From Rhynchopus sp. YZ270_cl-10 (taxonomy: Eukaryota > Euglenozoa > Diplonemea > Diplonemida > Diplonemidae), in the NCBI GenBank assembly GCA_964035575.1, contig OZ037899.1, positions 1,256,384 through 1,320,383 of the forward strand: a stretch of 64,000 nt of DNA, in the 5' to 3' direction. The position numbers and the translations under genes are program-made. The notes under the pieces were generated by a model. That model saw only the letters and a list, made by a program, of their open reading frames with translations. It did no database searches and had not been told where the DNA came from. Shown in pieces: positions 11,601 to 21,525 of the stretch (position 1 is the first letter of the stretch; each line of letters opens with the position of its first letter).

Positions 11601-13345
11601 ACCTCAAGCGCGAGGAAGCCCTGCGCCAACGCGAACACGCCCTCGCACGCCTTGAGGAGCGCGAGCTCATTGTCACCGGGCGGGAGCAGGCTGTGTCCGA
11701 CCGAGAGGCAGGCCACCACCACAGCCACCACAGGGGACGTGGTGCGCAGAGCCGCTCTATCTCACCTGCACCGGAGAGCGGCGTCGCGTCCAAACTGAAG
11801 GAGCAGGAGGAGAAGCTGCGGGTGCTTTCGGAACGGCTGGACCGCCAGGTGCGGCAGGTGACGGAGCGTGAGGAGGCTGTTGCGGTTCGTGAGGCGGGCA
11901 TGCTGGAGACGCACAACCCTGCTGCTGGCATCATCGCAGAGCAGATGAAGGCGCTTGAGGAGCGTGAGCGTGTGCTCGCTGCGAAGGAGGCGGCGCTGAT
12001 GCAGAGCACCCTCGCAGCGAACCCTGCACTGCAGCGCGAGAACGCGCTCGACACAGCGAGCACGCACCTGACACTCCGCCAGCAGGACTTCTACCACCAG
12101 GAGGGCCTCCTCGCAGAGCGTGCCCTGCAGGTGCAGGACAAGGAAAGCGTCCTCCTCCGTCGAGAGGCCGAGATCGAGGAGAAGAATGCACGGCTTATGT
12201 TCCTCTCGGGTGAGCAGCCCCACCTCACGGTGCAGCAGCGGCAGGTGCAGGAGCACGGAAGGGAAGTCGAAATGCGGGACCAAGTCGTCTCAGGGCGGGA
12301 GCGTGCAGTCACGCAGCGGGAGCAGCAGGTATGGATACGGTCCCCTTTTCCCCTTATTTCCTCGATGGCTAAAAAAAACTGTTCGGATTGTGATCAAATA
12401 GATTTGTGTAATATTCAGCAAATTGCAAACTACCACAATGCAGATCACGGAGCGTGAGCTTGCCCACCAGACCGCACAGAACACCGAGGAGACGTCGTAC
12501 CTCGAGCGTGAACGTCTCCTCTCCCTGCGTGAGGACGACCTCCGCGAGCGTCTCGACTCTTTCGAAGACACTGAACGCGAGGCAGAGCTCAAGCTGCGCA
12601 CCGCCATCGACAAAGAGGAGCAGGCGGACCTGCGTCTGCGTTCTGCCACCAAGCTTGAGGAGGAGCTGCAGGTATGTCGAAAAATAAAAACACACATTTC
12701 TCCATAATATTATGTTCATCAATTTGGAAGTTTTCCCCTTTCCTCCACTCCACCTCTATCATCACTCATCCACAGCTGCAAGCCTCCGTACGTGAAGCTG
12801 ACCTCCACGCAGCCACAACACGTGCACAGGAACGCGAGGCAGAGGCGATGGGCCTCATGTCTGTCGCAGAAAACAAGGCGGGAGAGCTCGAGCGCTGCCG
12901 TGCGGATATCGAGCGCGAGCTGGCTGCCCGCGAGGACCGTGTCGCGATGCAGGAGACAGTGCTGCACGAACGTACGAAGATGCTCAACCGGCGGGAGGAG
13001 GACATGGACCGCAAGGGGCGCTACATGGAGGGACGTGAGGGTGCGCTCAAGCATCGCGAGAGCATCATGGGCACCACCATGAAGGAGGTTGAGCGGAGGA
13101 CAGCCACGGCACGATCGACAGGGATTGTCACTGTCTCACCGTCGCGTGTGCCGCACACCAGTAGTGCAATCGCAAGTGGGGCAGGTGCAGCTGCTGCCCC
13201 TGCCTCCATGTACGCACCTGCAGCCCTGCCACGTTCCACCATACAAGACGACCTCGACTCGATCCGCACCACACTCGCATCGCTCACCCTCCCCGTCCGC
13301 GAGCCTGCAGCAGGGCTCTCATCGCCACCCCTCCCACAATATTGA
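8651..13345 (+). CDS. Large repeat and coiled-coil protein, kinetoplastid-style cytoskeletal, three exons
   Basis: Exons are 8651-12328, 12444-12671 and 12776-13345. Introns of 115 and 104 bp both have GTATGG/GTATGT...CAG ends in phase 0. The product is 1,491 residues. Residues 1-900 carry at least six degenerate copies of a helical unit, clearest at 852-897 ('RRRLTEFYMAYNP ... LFVRLHEKYGLPPP') and 733-744 ('LFKALYSRYGLG'). Units of this style are widespread in trypanosomatid cytoskeletal and flagellar proteins. Two Gly runs sit near residues 473-484 and 521-528. From about residue 950 to 1,420 the chain is Glu/Arg-rich coiled coil with a 'RE..L..RE' periodicity that continues through all three exons. 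The tail is Ala/Pro-rich. There is no catalytic or membrane segment. A structural role is inferred; no named orthologue is recognised. Confidence 0.8.
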
Positions 13346-14221
13346 AGTTGAAGCGAGCGCATCCAGAATTTGTGTATGGGGCGGTGCACGACAGTAGCGT
13401 AAAAAAAAACATAGGTTACCCGATCGTAGGTAACCCGTGAAAAAAAAAGAAAGAAGGCGAATTTTCCAGAGTTTTCCCTATCTTATGGGTTGACTTATAG
13501 CTCATGTATCATTTTTTTTTGGTGGTTTTTGGCGCAGGGATCATCTTACCAGACTTTAGGCAGAAAAACCCCCGCCACTGCACTGAACCTAGATTATTTT
13601 TTGTTTGTTTGTTGTGCCGGTGCACGTCCGTTGCGACGTTTGCAATATTTCAAGTGAATGTGGCCGTGTGATGAAGCTACGCAGGGTTTTGAGTACTTTT
13701 TTGCTTCTGCTGCTTCTCCATGTGCTTCCCATTTCCCCCCCGTACTTGTGTCCTGCTACGAGCATTATTTCGGGATCTGCAGCAAAGTAACCCCCCATCT
13801 GTTCGCTGGTGTGCTATCTCCAACCACTCCCATTCAAAAGATGGGTGCTGTGTGTCTGTGCATCAAAACCTGTTTTTTTGATTCTCTTTCACATATGTTG
13901 TTTTTGTTCGATATGTTTTGGCAGTTCCGTCGTTAGAGCTTCCCCCATTTCAGGCCCCCTCTCTCTCTTGTTTTTTTTTTTTTTTTTTTTTTGTATGGGA
14001 ACCCATTTTCACCCGAGATTCCACCCCAAATGTTTTTTGTATCCCCCAAACATTTCGCCGAAAGAAGGTCTTTTTCTAGAGTTTTTTCCCCCATAAAAAA
14101 ACAAATACAAAAACAAAAGTGACCCCGCCACCACCTCCATTAACACTTCCTCAACCCTTCCGGGTTCAACCCATTGCACCCTGCACATTCCCCACTACCA
14201 CAGCATACACAAAACAACAAA
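13346..14221. other. Intergenic, coiled-coil gene to histone-fold gene
   Basis: No gene is supported. Features are a hairpin at 13414-13435, GGATCATCTTACC near 13538 (similar to the tail of the recurrent intergenic motif), T-runs near 13975-13992, and a C-rich stretch ending CAG at 14201-14203, 18 bp before the next ATG. Confidence 0.5.
13414..13435. terminator. 3' hairpin after coiled-coil gene
   Basis: GGTTACC and GGTAACC form a perfect 7-bp stem with an 8-nt loop, flanked on both sides by A-runs and 69 bp after the stop codon. A 3'-end or mRNA stability role is possible but unproven. Confidence 0.35.
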
Positions 14222-14680
14222 ATGCGCTGCAAAAGAGTTGTGCGTCGTTCCGCTGGGAGTGGTGCTGTTGCGAATGCGAAGAGGCTGCAGAAGAAGCCGC
14301 AGTCGCAGCTGTGGGCGCATGCACCTATGTCACGGTTGATTCGTGAGCTGATGGATGATGGTGGCAACGATCGCTCGCGTGCAGGGCTGCTGACACATCT
14401 GCACGAAGCGGCTGAGGCGTACGCTGCGACTCTTGTGCGCGACGCTGCGGTGATAGCAACTGCATGCAACGCGAAAACCCTCAGGGCGGAACACTTCGAG
14501 GCAGTCGATGCAGTGCGTGGCATCGCCCCACGCAGTCGTACTCCTCGCAGTGGAGAAGGCGGCAAGAAAAAAAAGTGCGCCGTACGCAGGACAGTGAAGA
14601 AGGCTGCCCAAGCCAAGCCTGCAGCAAAACCCGCAAAGCGCGCGACAAAAAAATGCGTGAAACGGAAACCAAAAAAATAG
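14222..14680 (+). CDS. Divergent histone H3-fold protein with linker-histone-like tail
   Basis: Single exon, 152 residues. Residues about 43-110 match the H3 histone fold. 'PMSRLIRELMDD' aligns with H3 alpha-1 (PFQRLVREI). 'HLHEAAEAYAATLVRDA' aligns with alpha-2 (ALQEASEAYLVGLFEDT). 'NAKTLRAEHFEAVDAVRGI' aligns with the loop-2/alpha-3 region ([20 protein letters not shown]). The canonical ARTKQTARKS tail is absent; the N-terminus is short and basic. The last 40 residues are Lys/Ala/Pro-rich ('AKPAAKPAKRATKK'), like an H1 tail. Candidates are a centromeric or variant H3, or a lineage-specific H3-like architectural protein. It acts on chromatin by fold. The ATG is the first in frame with a C-rich CAG-ending leader just upstream. 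Confidence 0.7.
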   Translation: MRCKRVVRRSAGSGAVANAKRLQKKPQSQLWAHAPMSRLIRELMDDGGNDRSRAGLLTHLHEAAEAYAATLVRDAAVIATACNAKTLRAEHFEAVDAVRGIAPRSRTPRSGEGGKKKKCAVRRTVKKAAQAKPAAKPAKRATKKCVKRKPKK

Positions 14681-15263
14681 GGAAGACTTCAAGTATTTTT
14701 TAGCGTTTTTGCGTTTTCACCTTCTTGGACAATCTTTTTAGAGCGAAAAGAAACGCCTTATCCGGGTATTGTTGACCCCGCTTACGTAGAAAAGTATCTC
14801 TTGAAAACCGTCATGAAAGGCACTCTGCCTTTTTTTGGCTCTGAACGTTTCCCTCTCCCCCACTCTAGAACGCAACTATAACCAAAAAGAACCCACCCCT
14901 TTCCACACTGCATCAGTTTTCTTCGAATTACTTACAAACACATTGGACAATCCGGCGTGGTGGCCAGAGCTGCAGTAGTCTGCTGCGCTCTGCGCCCATC
15001 CCCCCTTCGGCAAGAGTGTAAATGACGCCCCAGACATGCATCTTCGAAATCAGCGTTTATCACATTTATGCTCCCGGTGTCCGTCACCTCAGTAAGAGTC
15101 CATATTTCGGTGTGTGCTGTTCGGTGTTACTCGCCGTGCACAACACAATGGGCAATATTCGGAATTACTCATAACTGTTCCTATCCAGGGATGTTTCAAA
15201 ACTGATTTTAACAACACAACACACACCACACCCGCAGGCACAACACACCTTCTCCCCTCGGCC
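14681..15263. other. Intergenic, histone-fold gene to polyQ protein gene
   Basis: No gene or repeat stands out. A CAG at 15235-15237 following a CA-rich run lies 26 bp upstream of the next ATG. Confidence 0.5.
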
Positions 15264-16802
15264 ATGCCGAGCACCTTCAGAAGCAAAAGCGCCAAAGCGA
15301 TGCCCACTGCGAAGGTGAAGGAGAAGGACAAGAGGGAGGACGCACACCACCGCACCACCGCCTCCGCTGCCGCCTCTCCACCTCCTCCTGCACCCGCAGG
15401 CACATCGAGCCTACAAAGGGAGATCGCTGCGGCAGTGCAGGAGTGCAGCACGGGACAGGCAGGGCAGGCGCGCACGCAGCACATCTCGCGCAGTGTGCAG
15501 GATGTGTTGGGGGCACTGCGCAAGATGGCAGAGGAGGTGCAGCAGTCGGCGCGCACGCACCAAGAGGAGCAGCAGCGGCTGGGCGAGCTTCTTGCGAAGT
15601 CGAACGCAGAGACGGAACGCATGCGTGCCAAGGCTGCTATGGTGGAGCGCTTCTTTGAGTCCAAGATCGATGAGTACAACCACCTGCTGCAGGAGGAGCG
15701 CCGTGCTGTGCAGGAGATCAAAGACAAGAACAGTGCCCTGCAGCAGCGCATCGCCCGTTGCACCTCCTGTGCGAAGCAGGACGACGACGTGCCCAGCTAT
15801 GCAGGTGGTGGTGGCATCCAGAACTTCGCAGGGATGGACAAAGACGCGCAGGTGAAGGCGTTGCTAGCAGAGCTGAAGCACGAGAAGGCGCAGAGGCTTG
15901 CCTCAGAGGAGCAGGGGAACCGCATCCAGGCGGAGCAGGGGCGCACCATTGGGAGTCTCGAGCAGCGCAACAAAGCGTTGCAGCAAAGTGTGCATGGGTT
16001 GCGGCATCAGCAGCGCGAACGGTCCATGTCGCCTGCGGCACAGCTGCGGGAGCAGCAGCGTCCGCCGCCATTAGGGGGTGCAGGTGGTGGTGGTGGTGGT
16101 GGTGGTGCCTCCTCCTTCTCCCGCCGCGCCAGCCACAGCAGCAACACTAACGTAAACGTATCCCCCGATGTCGGTGGTGCAGCTGCCGCCTTTGCTGCGG
16201 CACGTAGCCGGAGTGCGTCAGTAGACAGCACCAATGCCGTGCAGCAACAGCAACAACAACAACAACAACAGCAACAACAACAACAACAGCAACCACAACC
16301 ACGCAAATTCAGCACCGCTGCAACCCAGGACCGCAGCACCAAAGACCCACAGCCTCAGCCTCAGCCTCAGCCCCGCGATGTGTCTCTTGAGGTCGTGCTC
16401 CCGCCGCCTGCGTTAGGTTCGCCTGCAGCCTCACGTCGCGTGCTGTCCCCCGTGGCGGCACAGGGGATGGGTGCGGCGGTGGTAGTGGAACGGTCGCCGA
16501 ACCAAGGTGCTGCTGGTGGTGGTGGTGCTGGTGGTACGCTGCGGCCCCAGAGCACAGCAGAACGCGACCTGCCAGCTACCCCGGCACTGCCGTCGCCGCT
16601 GCCTGCAGTGTTGGAGCGGGTGAACTATCACTTCAGGGACAGCGAGCCAAGGGGTGGTGCTGGTGCTGGTGCTGGTGGGCGCAGTGCACTGTCAGTAGTG
16701 TCGCCAAGCCTTGATAAGCGCTTTTCCGAAGGCGCCACGATAGACTCAGTGGAGGAGCTCGACTCTGTGCTGAAAGCCCTGCAGGAGACAGTACTGAAGT
16801 AA
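15264..16802 (+). CDS. PolyQ coiled-coil protein, hypothetical
   Basis: Single exon, 512 residues. The start is the first ATG in frame ('MPSTFRSKSAKAMP'); upstream codons are open but have no ATG. The N-terminus is basic, then Ala/Pro-rich to residue 50. Residues about 55-175 and 195-260 are coiled coil ('LLQEERRAVQEIKDKNSALQQR'), with a C-T-S-C pair near 168-171. The C-terminal half is low complexity: a Gly run, a Gln run near residues 323-343, Pro-Gln repeats and Gly/Ala repeats. A last short helical segment is 'SVEELDSVLKALQETVLK'. The build resembles basal-body or flagellar scaffold proteins, but no family is recognised. It ends directly at a dispersed repeat also found inside the hAT element. 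Confidence 0.72.
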   Translation: MPSTFRSKSAKAMPTAKVKEKDKREDAHHRTTASAAASPPPPAPAGTSSLQREIAAAVQECSTGQAGQARTQHISRSVQDVLGALRKMAEEVQQSARTHQEEQQRLGELLAKSNAETERMRAKAAMVERFFESKIDEYNHLLQEERRAVQEIKDKNSALQQRIARCTSCAKQDDDVPSYAGGGGIQNFAGMDKDAQVKALLAELKHEKAQRLASEEQGNRIQAEQGRTIGSLEQRNKALQQSVHGLRHQQRERSMSPAAQLREQQRPPPLGGAGGGGGGGGASSFSRRASHSSNTNVNVSPDVGGAAAAFAAARSRSASVDSTNAVQQQQQQQQQQQQQQQQQPQPRKFSTAATQDRSTKDPQPQPQPQPRDVSLEVVLPPPALGSPAASRRVLSPVAAQGMGAAVVVERSPNQGAAGGGGAGGTLRPQSTAERDLPATPALPSPLPAVLERVNYHFRDSEPRGGAGAGAGGRSALSVVSPSLDKRFSEGATIDSVEELDSVLKALQETVLK

Positions 16803-17381
16803 AAAAATTATAGTGGAGTTCATCCTCGGGTGTCTACACTAATACAACCAAGTTTTCAAAAAAAAAAAAAAAAATACAAGGGTTTTTCAATAAGCGCTAA
16901 GAACGAAAGAAAAGAGAGGGAAAAAAAAAGGAAACGAAAATAAAACGAGGCTTTTTTCATCAACAAAAGAAGCGAGTTTTTAGCTTTTGCGCATTTTATT
17001 TATTTCTTTGCTGCGCTCAAATTCACACAGTGTATATTTTTTTATGAGATTTTTTTTTTGGTGACTTAGAAGCACTAGAGGCTTAGTTAGGTTCATCTTA
17101 TAAACTGTTTTACCCTCCTTTTTAAAAGGCGGTTTAATTACGTGAGGCCTGGTACCAGCTTTTCTTACGTCTTTCCCTTCTCTTTTTTTTTTTTTTTGCA
17201 ACTGACGCGCTGGAGAGGCCCTGGCCAAACATGGCGTGTTAGGGGAAATATATTCGTCGCACAGATTAGATCAGAGACCCCACCCGATATGTTTCTCATT
17301 TTACCTCTTTTGTGCTCCGCCACCGACACTCCCATTTTCTGTACTTCAGGCAATAATCATAAACCATCACACACTGACACA
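16803..17381. other. Intergenic downstream of polyQ gene
   Basis: No gene. It contains the dispersed repeat at 16808-16860, A- and T-runs, and GCACTAGAGGC ... TTCATCTTA at 17072-17100, a variant of the recurrent intergenic motif. Confidence 0.5.
16808..16860 (+). repeat. Dispersed 53-bp repeat, copy 1
   Basis: It starts 6 bp after the stop codon and matches 24417-24469 with two substitutions across about 53 bp, then runs into A16. The second copy is inside the 706-bp hAT element. It may be a remnant of a related element that provides the 3'UTR here. Confidence 0.7.
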
Positions 17382-17412
17382 GTCCGCGTGTGCTGGAAAC
17401 AATCAATTTTTT

Positions 17413-17454
<42 letters not shown>

Positions 17455-17467
17455 AGCACACGCGGAC
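17382..17467. repeat. Perfect 14-bp palindrome around an A40 tract
   Basis: GTCCGCGTGTGCTG at 17382-17395 is the exact reverse complement of 17454-17467. Between them are 18 mixed bases and 40 consecutive A. It lies just upstream of the retroelement's 5' minisatellite. Confidence 0.85.
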
Positions 17468-17521
17468 AAAAATATTTGCAGAAACAATACAGAAACAGAA
17501 AAAGCAGGGGAGATACAGAAG

Positions 17522-17810
17522 AAAAAGCAAAAGCAGGGACTACGAGCCAGACTCTAAAAAGGATACAGTAGTAAAAAGCAAAAGCAGGGACTACGAGCCC
17601 AGACTCTAAAAAGGATACAGTAGTAAAAAGCAAAGCAGGGACTACGAGCCCAGACTCTAAAAAGGATACAGTAGTAAAAAGCAAAAGCAGGGACTACGAG
17701 CCCAGACTCTAAAAAGGATACAGTAGTAAAAAGCAAAAGCAGGGACTACGAGCCCAGACTCTAAAAAGGATACAGTAGTAAAAAGCAAAAGCAGGGACTA
17801 CGAGCCCAGA
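17522..17810 (+). repeat. 52-bp minisatellite at 5' side of retroelement
   Basis: Six units of 51-52 bp, each containing AGCAGGGACTACGAGCCC and AGACTCTAAAAAGGATACAG. A related GGGACCACGAGCCC stands 32 bp before the GAG start. It probably belongs to the element's 5' leader or terminal repeat region. Confidence 0.8.
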
Positions 17811-17851
17811 AAGGAGCCTAGGGACCACGAGCCCTTTTTCAAACCGTCAAC

Positions 17852-18874
17852 ATGGCCCTTACCCGGGACGACTTCCCCGCCAACGCGCACGACGTTGAGT
17901 GGGCGCAGGTGGAGGTGGGCAGAGCAGAGGGGCAGCCGGCAGAGGCGGCGGCGGGATGCGTGTTCCCGAGCTGCGCCACGGTGCACGGAGGAGGCGCAAA
18001 CTGCTGGCGCTGCGGCCACCGCACTACGGTGACATGCATCCGCAACGTACTCCCGCAGGGCCAAACACGCACGGAGTTCACGGATGGCATTCTGGAGTTG
18101 GGGTGGTCGTGTCCAGTGTGTGAGTGGATACGCGCTTTCGCGATCCCACTGGACGACGCCGTGAGCAACGCTTCTGACCCGGCACCGGATATCCCAGCAC
18201 AGCAGCAACAACCACAGAACGCACCACAGGACATGATGGTGATCCTGATGCAGATGAGGGACCAGATGGTTGCGTTGAACGGCAGGATGACGGCGTTGGA
18301 GGAACAGCGAAACCTCGCACTACCCCAGGGTTTCCATGCAGAGGTGGTCGGGACATGGAAAAACGTACACGTACCCCAGGTGAAGACACTGATCAGGACG
18401 GAAGTTAGCAAAGTATTCAAAGAATACGCACTTCCTGCAAACCTTGATGTGGCCCGCGAGCACGAGGTAGAGATGAGACGCAATTTCGATTTCCTCGACA
18501 CCACTCTAAACGCTTTAAAACCAAACCCAGCGGACAACGGGGGGACGATGGCGGTGTTGCACAGGGTAGTGGTGACCATGTCCGCCTCCACCCATCTGGG
18601 CATATACGGCAGGAACATCCGTCTGACGTACGAGAAGAGGGCAAACGGCTATCTCCCCGAAGCTTTCACCGTGCAGCTGCAGACGCGTATGTTGGAGCAG
18701 CTGGTAGAGGCGGGGAAGAATAAAAAGAAGGAGTACAACCGAAACAACGACCGAGGCACCACGGGGGGTTACCGAGGGGACACAAACCAAAACGACAGGA
18801 AGAGGGACTACGACCGTACCAGCGACCGACGCACCGAGAACCAGGGAAAGGGGGGACGCGGGGGGAAGAACTGA
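17852..18874 (+). CDS. GAG-like protein of VIPER-like element
   Basis: 340 residues. The N-terminal half has two Cys pairs, with 'CWRCGHRTTVTC' near residues 50-61 and 'CPVC' near 88-91, probably a zinc-binding module. A Gln-rich linker and a helical region follow ('MQMRDQMVALNGRMTALEEQ'). The C-terminal 60 residues are Arg/Gly/Asn/Asp-rich and basic, typical of nucleic-acid-binding GAG tails. The likely role is packaging element RNA. It ends 15 bp before the recombinase start. Confidence 0.65.
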   Translation: MALTRDDFPANAHDVEWAQVEVGRAEGQPAEAAAGCVFPSCATVHGGGANCWRCGHRTTVTCIRNVLPQGQTRTEFTDGILELGWSCPVCEWIRAFAIPLDDAVSNASDPAPDIPAQQQQPQNAPQDMMVILMQMRDQMVALNGRMTALEEQRNLALPQGFHAEVVGTWKNVHVPQVKTLIRTEVSKVFKEYALPANLDVAREHEVEMRRNFDFLDTTLNALKPNPADNGGTMAVLHRVVVTMSASTHLGIYGRNIRLTYEKRANGYLPEAFTVQLQTRMLEQLVEAGKNKKKEYNRNNDRGTTGGYRGDTNQNDRKRDYDRTSDRRTENQGKGGRGGKN

Positions 18875-18889
18875 CTGCCCTACGCGCAG

Positions 18890-19840
18890 ATGCTCTTTCC
18901 TCCCCCCAGCGAAAGAGGCAGAAAACGACAACACGAGACCCCCCTCACAAACAAACAGGAAAATACAATAATTCAATCGACTCAGACAACCCTCGCCCGA
19001 TGCTTAGCGGAGTCCTCCTGGAAGAGCCTCCAAAGCACGTGTCGGCGATACTTCGAATTCAAAAACGCTTGGGAGGAGAAACACACATGCACAATCTCAC
19101 ACGAAGTGGCGCTCATATATTGGGTGGAAAAGAAAAGGTCTTTAGACGGAGTCACGGAGAGTTCGGCGCTGCAATATACGATGGACGTGGCGGCGGCGTT
19201 ACGGCGGACAGGGGACGCACGCCTGGCGGAGTCCCAAATGGTGCAGGATTACCGTCGGAGTCTGCGAAGGATGGGAGCACTGATGCCGGGCAAGCAGGCC
19301 AAGCCGGCACGTCCCTCCGAAGTCGCATCGGCGATCGAGCTGGAGAAGAAGCCGTTGATACGTTTAGCACTGGCTATGTGTTGGGTGACGGCGGGGAGGG
19401 CGTCGGACGTGCTGCGACTCAAGAAGCAGGAGATCACCATCAGACCAGACGGAGTGGTGGCAGTGCATTGGAGGGAGACCAAAGGAGATCCTTTCCAGCT
19501 GGGACGCTTCACGGGCCACCATCTCACAAAAGCAGCGCAGGAAACTTTAGTACAACGACTGCAAGCTGTCCGCGATCAGCAAGGTTTGGTTTTCCCACCA
19601 GGGATAACATCGCACCAACTCGGAGCCGCCCTACAGAGAGTCAACAGGGAGCTGTCGTCGCACTCACTGAGAAGAGGGGCTGCGCAGTTCCTCCTGAAAC
19701 AGAAGGTGTCCCTCGACGAAATATGCCTCCTCACCCGCCACCAAACAACGGAGTCTCTGATCCGATACGTCGCAGAAGCGGGACTACAGAGGGTGGACGT
19801 GACGGCAACCATGTCGCAGCAGCTGCAGGCAGCCATGTGA
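18890..19840 (+). CDS. Tyrosine recombinase of VIPER-like element
   Basis: 316 residues of the lambda-integrase fold. Visible active-site motifs are 'TAGRASDVLRL' (first catalytic Arg), 'SSHSLRRGAAQFLL' (the HxxR box) and 'LIRYVAEAG' (Tyr nucleophile). The N-terminal 110 residues are a SAM-like core-binding domain. It would integrate the cDNA by site-specific strand exchange without a DDE integrase, which usually leaves no target duplication. It overlaps the RT frame. Confidence 0.85.
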   Translation: MLFPPPSERGRKRQHETPLTNKQENTIIQSTQTTLARCLAESSWKSLQSTCRRYFEFKNAWEEKHTCTISHEVALIYWVEKKRSLDGVTESSALQYTMDVAAALRRTGDARLAESQMVQDYRRSLRRMGALMPGKQAKPARPSEVASAIELEKKPLIRLALAMCWVTAGRASDVLRLKKQEITIRPDGVVAVHWRETKGDPFQLGRFTGHHLTKAAQETLVQRLQAVRDQQGLVFPPGITSHQLGAALQRVNRELSSHSLRRGAAQFLLKQKVSLDEICLLTRHQTTESLIRYVAEAGLQRVDVTATMSQQLQAAM

Positions 19841-21525
19841 AGTACTTGCTCCAGGGGAAGATACCTGGCGTACCATGGATCCCAGGGGAAAAGACACGCT
19901 ACAATCCAGAGGACGAAAAAGACATGGGGCCGGGTTTGGAGGCGCTATACAACGATGTCCTCGCAGTGTCGGTGAATGGAAAGCTGTGCAGACCACCCCG
20001 TGTGCGCGGTATTCCAGAAGACGACTACATCGCACCAATATGCGCCGGTTTCATGGACATGCGAAAGCTGCAGGAGTTGGACGTGACAGGTGAACTGCAG
20101 GGAGTGATTGATCTGATCACAGACCCAAAAAGCTTTTACACGCAGTTCCTGGTAGGGGCTCTAGAGAACGTAAGATACGACACACATTTCCGGAAAAAGA
20201 TCTCACGAAATCTCATGCACCACCTAAAAGCGCTGAAGGACTATAACGTGTTGGAGGAAGTGGATCAGGAACCCACCGTCGTGCTACACGGATTCACAGT
20301 GGAGAAGAAGTCGGGAGGGAGAAGGTTTGTTCTGGATGGCAGAAAGCTAAACGACTGCATGCGGCACCCTCCGGACATGTGGCTCCCGCGAATGCCCCAG
20401 GTGATACATCAGATTCTACAAGCCAACTGGGTGGTGAATACAGACGGGAAGAGCTGGTTTTACCAGTTTCCGGTGCACCCAGACATCAGGGACTTCTTCG
20501 GGGTAAAAGTAGCACCACAGCGAGGAAAGTTCGTGACCACAAGACTAAAAGCTTTGTGCATGGGGTGGAAGTTCGCCCCGTGCATTGCGAACCGAGCGGC
20601 GAGAGTACTGTTGCCACCGTCAGAGGGCGTCACGTGGATTGACAACTTCATTGTCACCGCAGACACGGAGGATGAGGCGACCAAGCAGTTTCAAAAATTC
20701 CTCTCCCGATGCAACGCTGTGGACGCGAAGATGACTTTGGACGAGAAAGGCTACGGGGTCCCCACACAACTTTTTGAAACTTTCGGCGTCTCTTTCGACC
20801 TCAGACACCATATTTATCGTTCAGACCCGGAGTGGATTAAGAAATTTTTAGCAAATAGTGCACACGCGAAGGTAACCGGAGGGATGGCAACCCCTAGGGA
20901 AATCTACAAGGTGGTCGGGGGCATGGTGTGGCACTCATATATTACAAACTCTTTTCTATGTTTCCTACCCGCGACACTGAGCTTCATGAGAGACATCGCT
21001 CGAGACTTATACAACACGGCTGCATGGGACACGCCTACAGCAGTGCGCCCTTCGGTGGTGAAGGAAGTAAAGGAGAGGACGATACGTATTAAGGAAAATC
21101 CATGGATTGAACGGGGACCAACATCATCTATCACAGCATGGTCCGATGCTTCCTCGAAGGCGTGGGCGGCGATCCTTGAGTCAGAACCGCAGCAGGTGTC
21201 ACAGGCGGATTTCTCTAACGAGCAGGAACACTGGCACATATACCGGAAGGAACTTTACGCGGCAAAGCAGGCCGTAGCACTTGCGGCAAGATCGGTACAT
21301 ACTACGCGACTCAGGCTGATGGTCGACAACCTCCCGGCTGTACACAGCCTCCAGAGGGGCCACTCTTCAGACTACCGCTCAAATTTTGTGATCGCCGAAC
21401 TTTTCACCCTAGCGGCCGGCGCCCGCATCCAAGTCGCATGTGAATGGGTACCGACGTTGGAGCAAAAAGCAGACAAGTACACGAGAGGCGTGGTGGCAGA
21501 CTACCCGATCACACTACCGGTTTAG
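19840..21525 (+). CDS. Reverse transcriptase and RNase H of VIPER-like element
   Basis: About 560 residues of clear RT-RNase H. Fingers and palm begin near 'VEKKSGGRRFVLDGRKLN', followed by 'VNTDGKSWFYQFPVHPDIRDFFGV' style palm segments. RNase H lies near the end ('AWSDASSKAWAAIL', 'YRKELYAAKQAV', 'LMVDNLPAVHSL'). The frame is open upstream to an ATG at 19000, overlapping the recombinase gene in another phase, so the true translation start is uncertain. The family is known for overlapping frames. It copies element RNA into DNA and degrades the RNA strand. Confidence 0.82.
   Translation, partial: KYLLQGKIPGVPWIPGEKTRYNPEDEKDMGPGLEALYNDVLAVSVNGKLCRPPRVRGIPEDDYIAPICAGFMDMRKLQELDVTGELQGVIDLITDPKSFYTQFLVGALENVRYDTHFRKKISRNLMHHLKALKDYNVLEEVDQEPTVVLHGFTVEKKSGGRRFVLDGRKLNDCMRHPPDMWLPRMPQVIHQILQANWVVNTDGKSWFYQFPVHPDIRDFFGVKVAPQRGKFVTTRLKALCMGWKFAPCIANRAARVLLPPSEGVTWIDNFIVTADTEDEATKQFQKFLSRCNAVDAKMTLDEKGYGVPTQLFETFGVSFDLRHHIYRSDPEWIKKFLANSAHAKVTGGMATPREIYKVVGGMVWHSYITNSFLCFLPATLSFMRDIARDLYNTAAWDTPTAVRPSVVKEVKERTIRIKENPWIERGPTSSITAWSDASSKAWAAILESEPQQVSQADFSNEQEHWHIYRKELYAAKQAVALAARSVHTTRLRLMVDNLPAVHSLQRGHSSDYRSNFVIAELFTLAAGARIQVACEWVPTLEQKADKYTRGVVADYPITLPV

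Noticed and set aside
17335-17352. Spliced-leader RNA fragment (TTTTCTGTACTTCAGG)
   Set aside because: It shares a few bases with the kinetoplastid leader end, but there is no donor site after it, no Sm site and no tandem copies.
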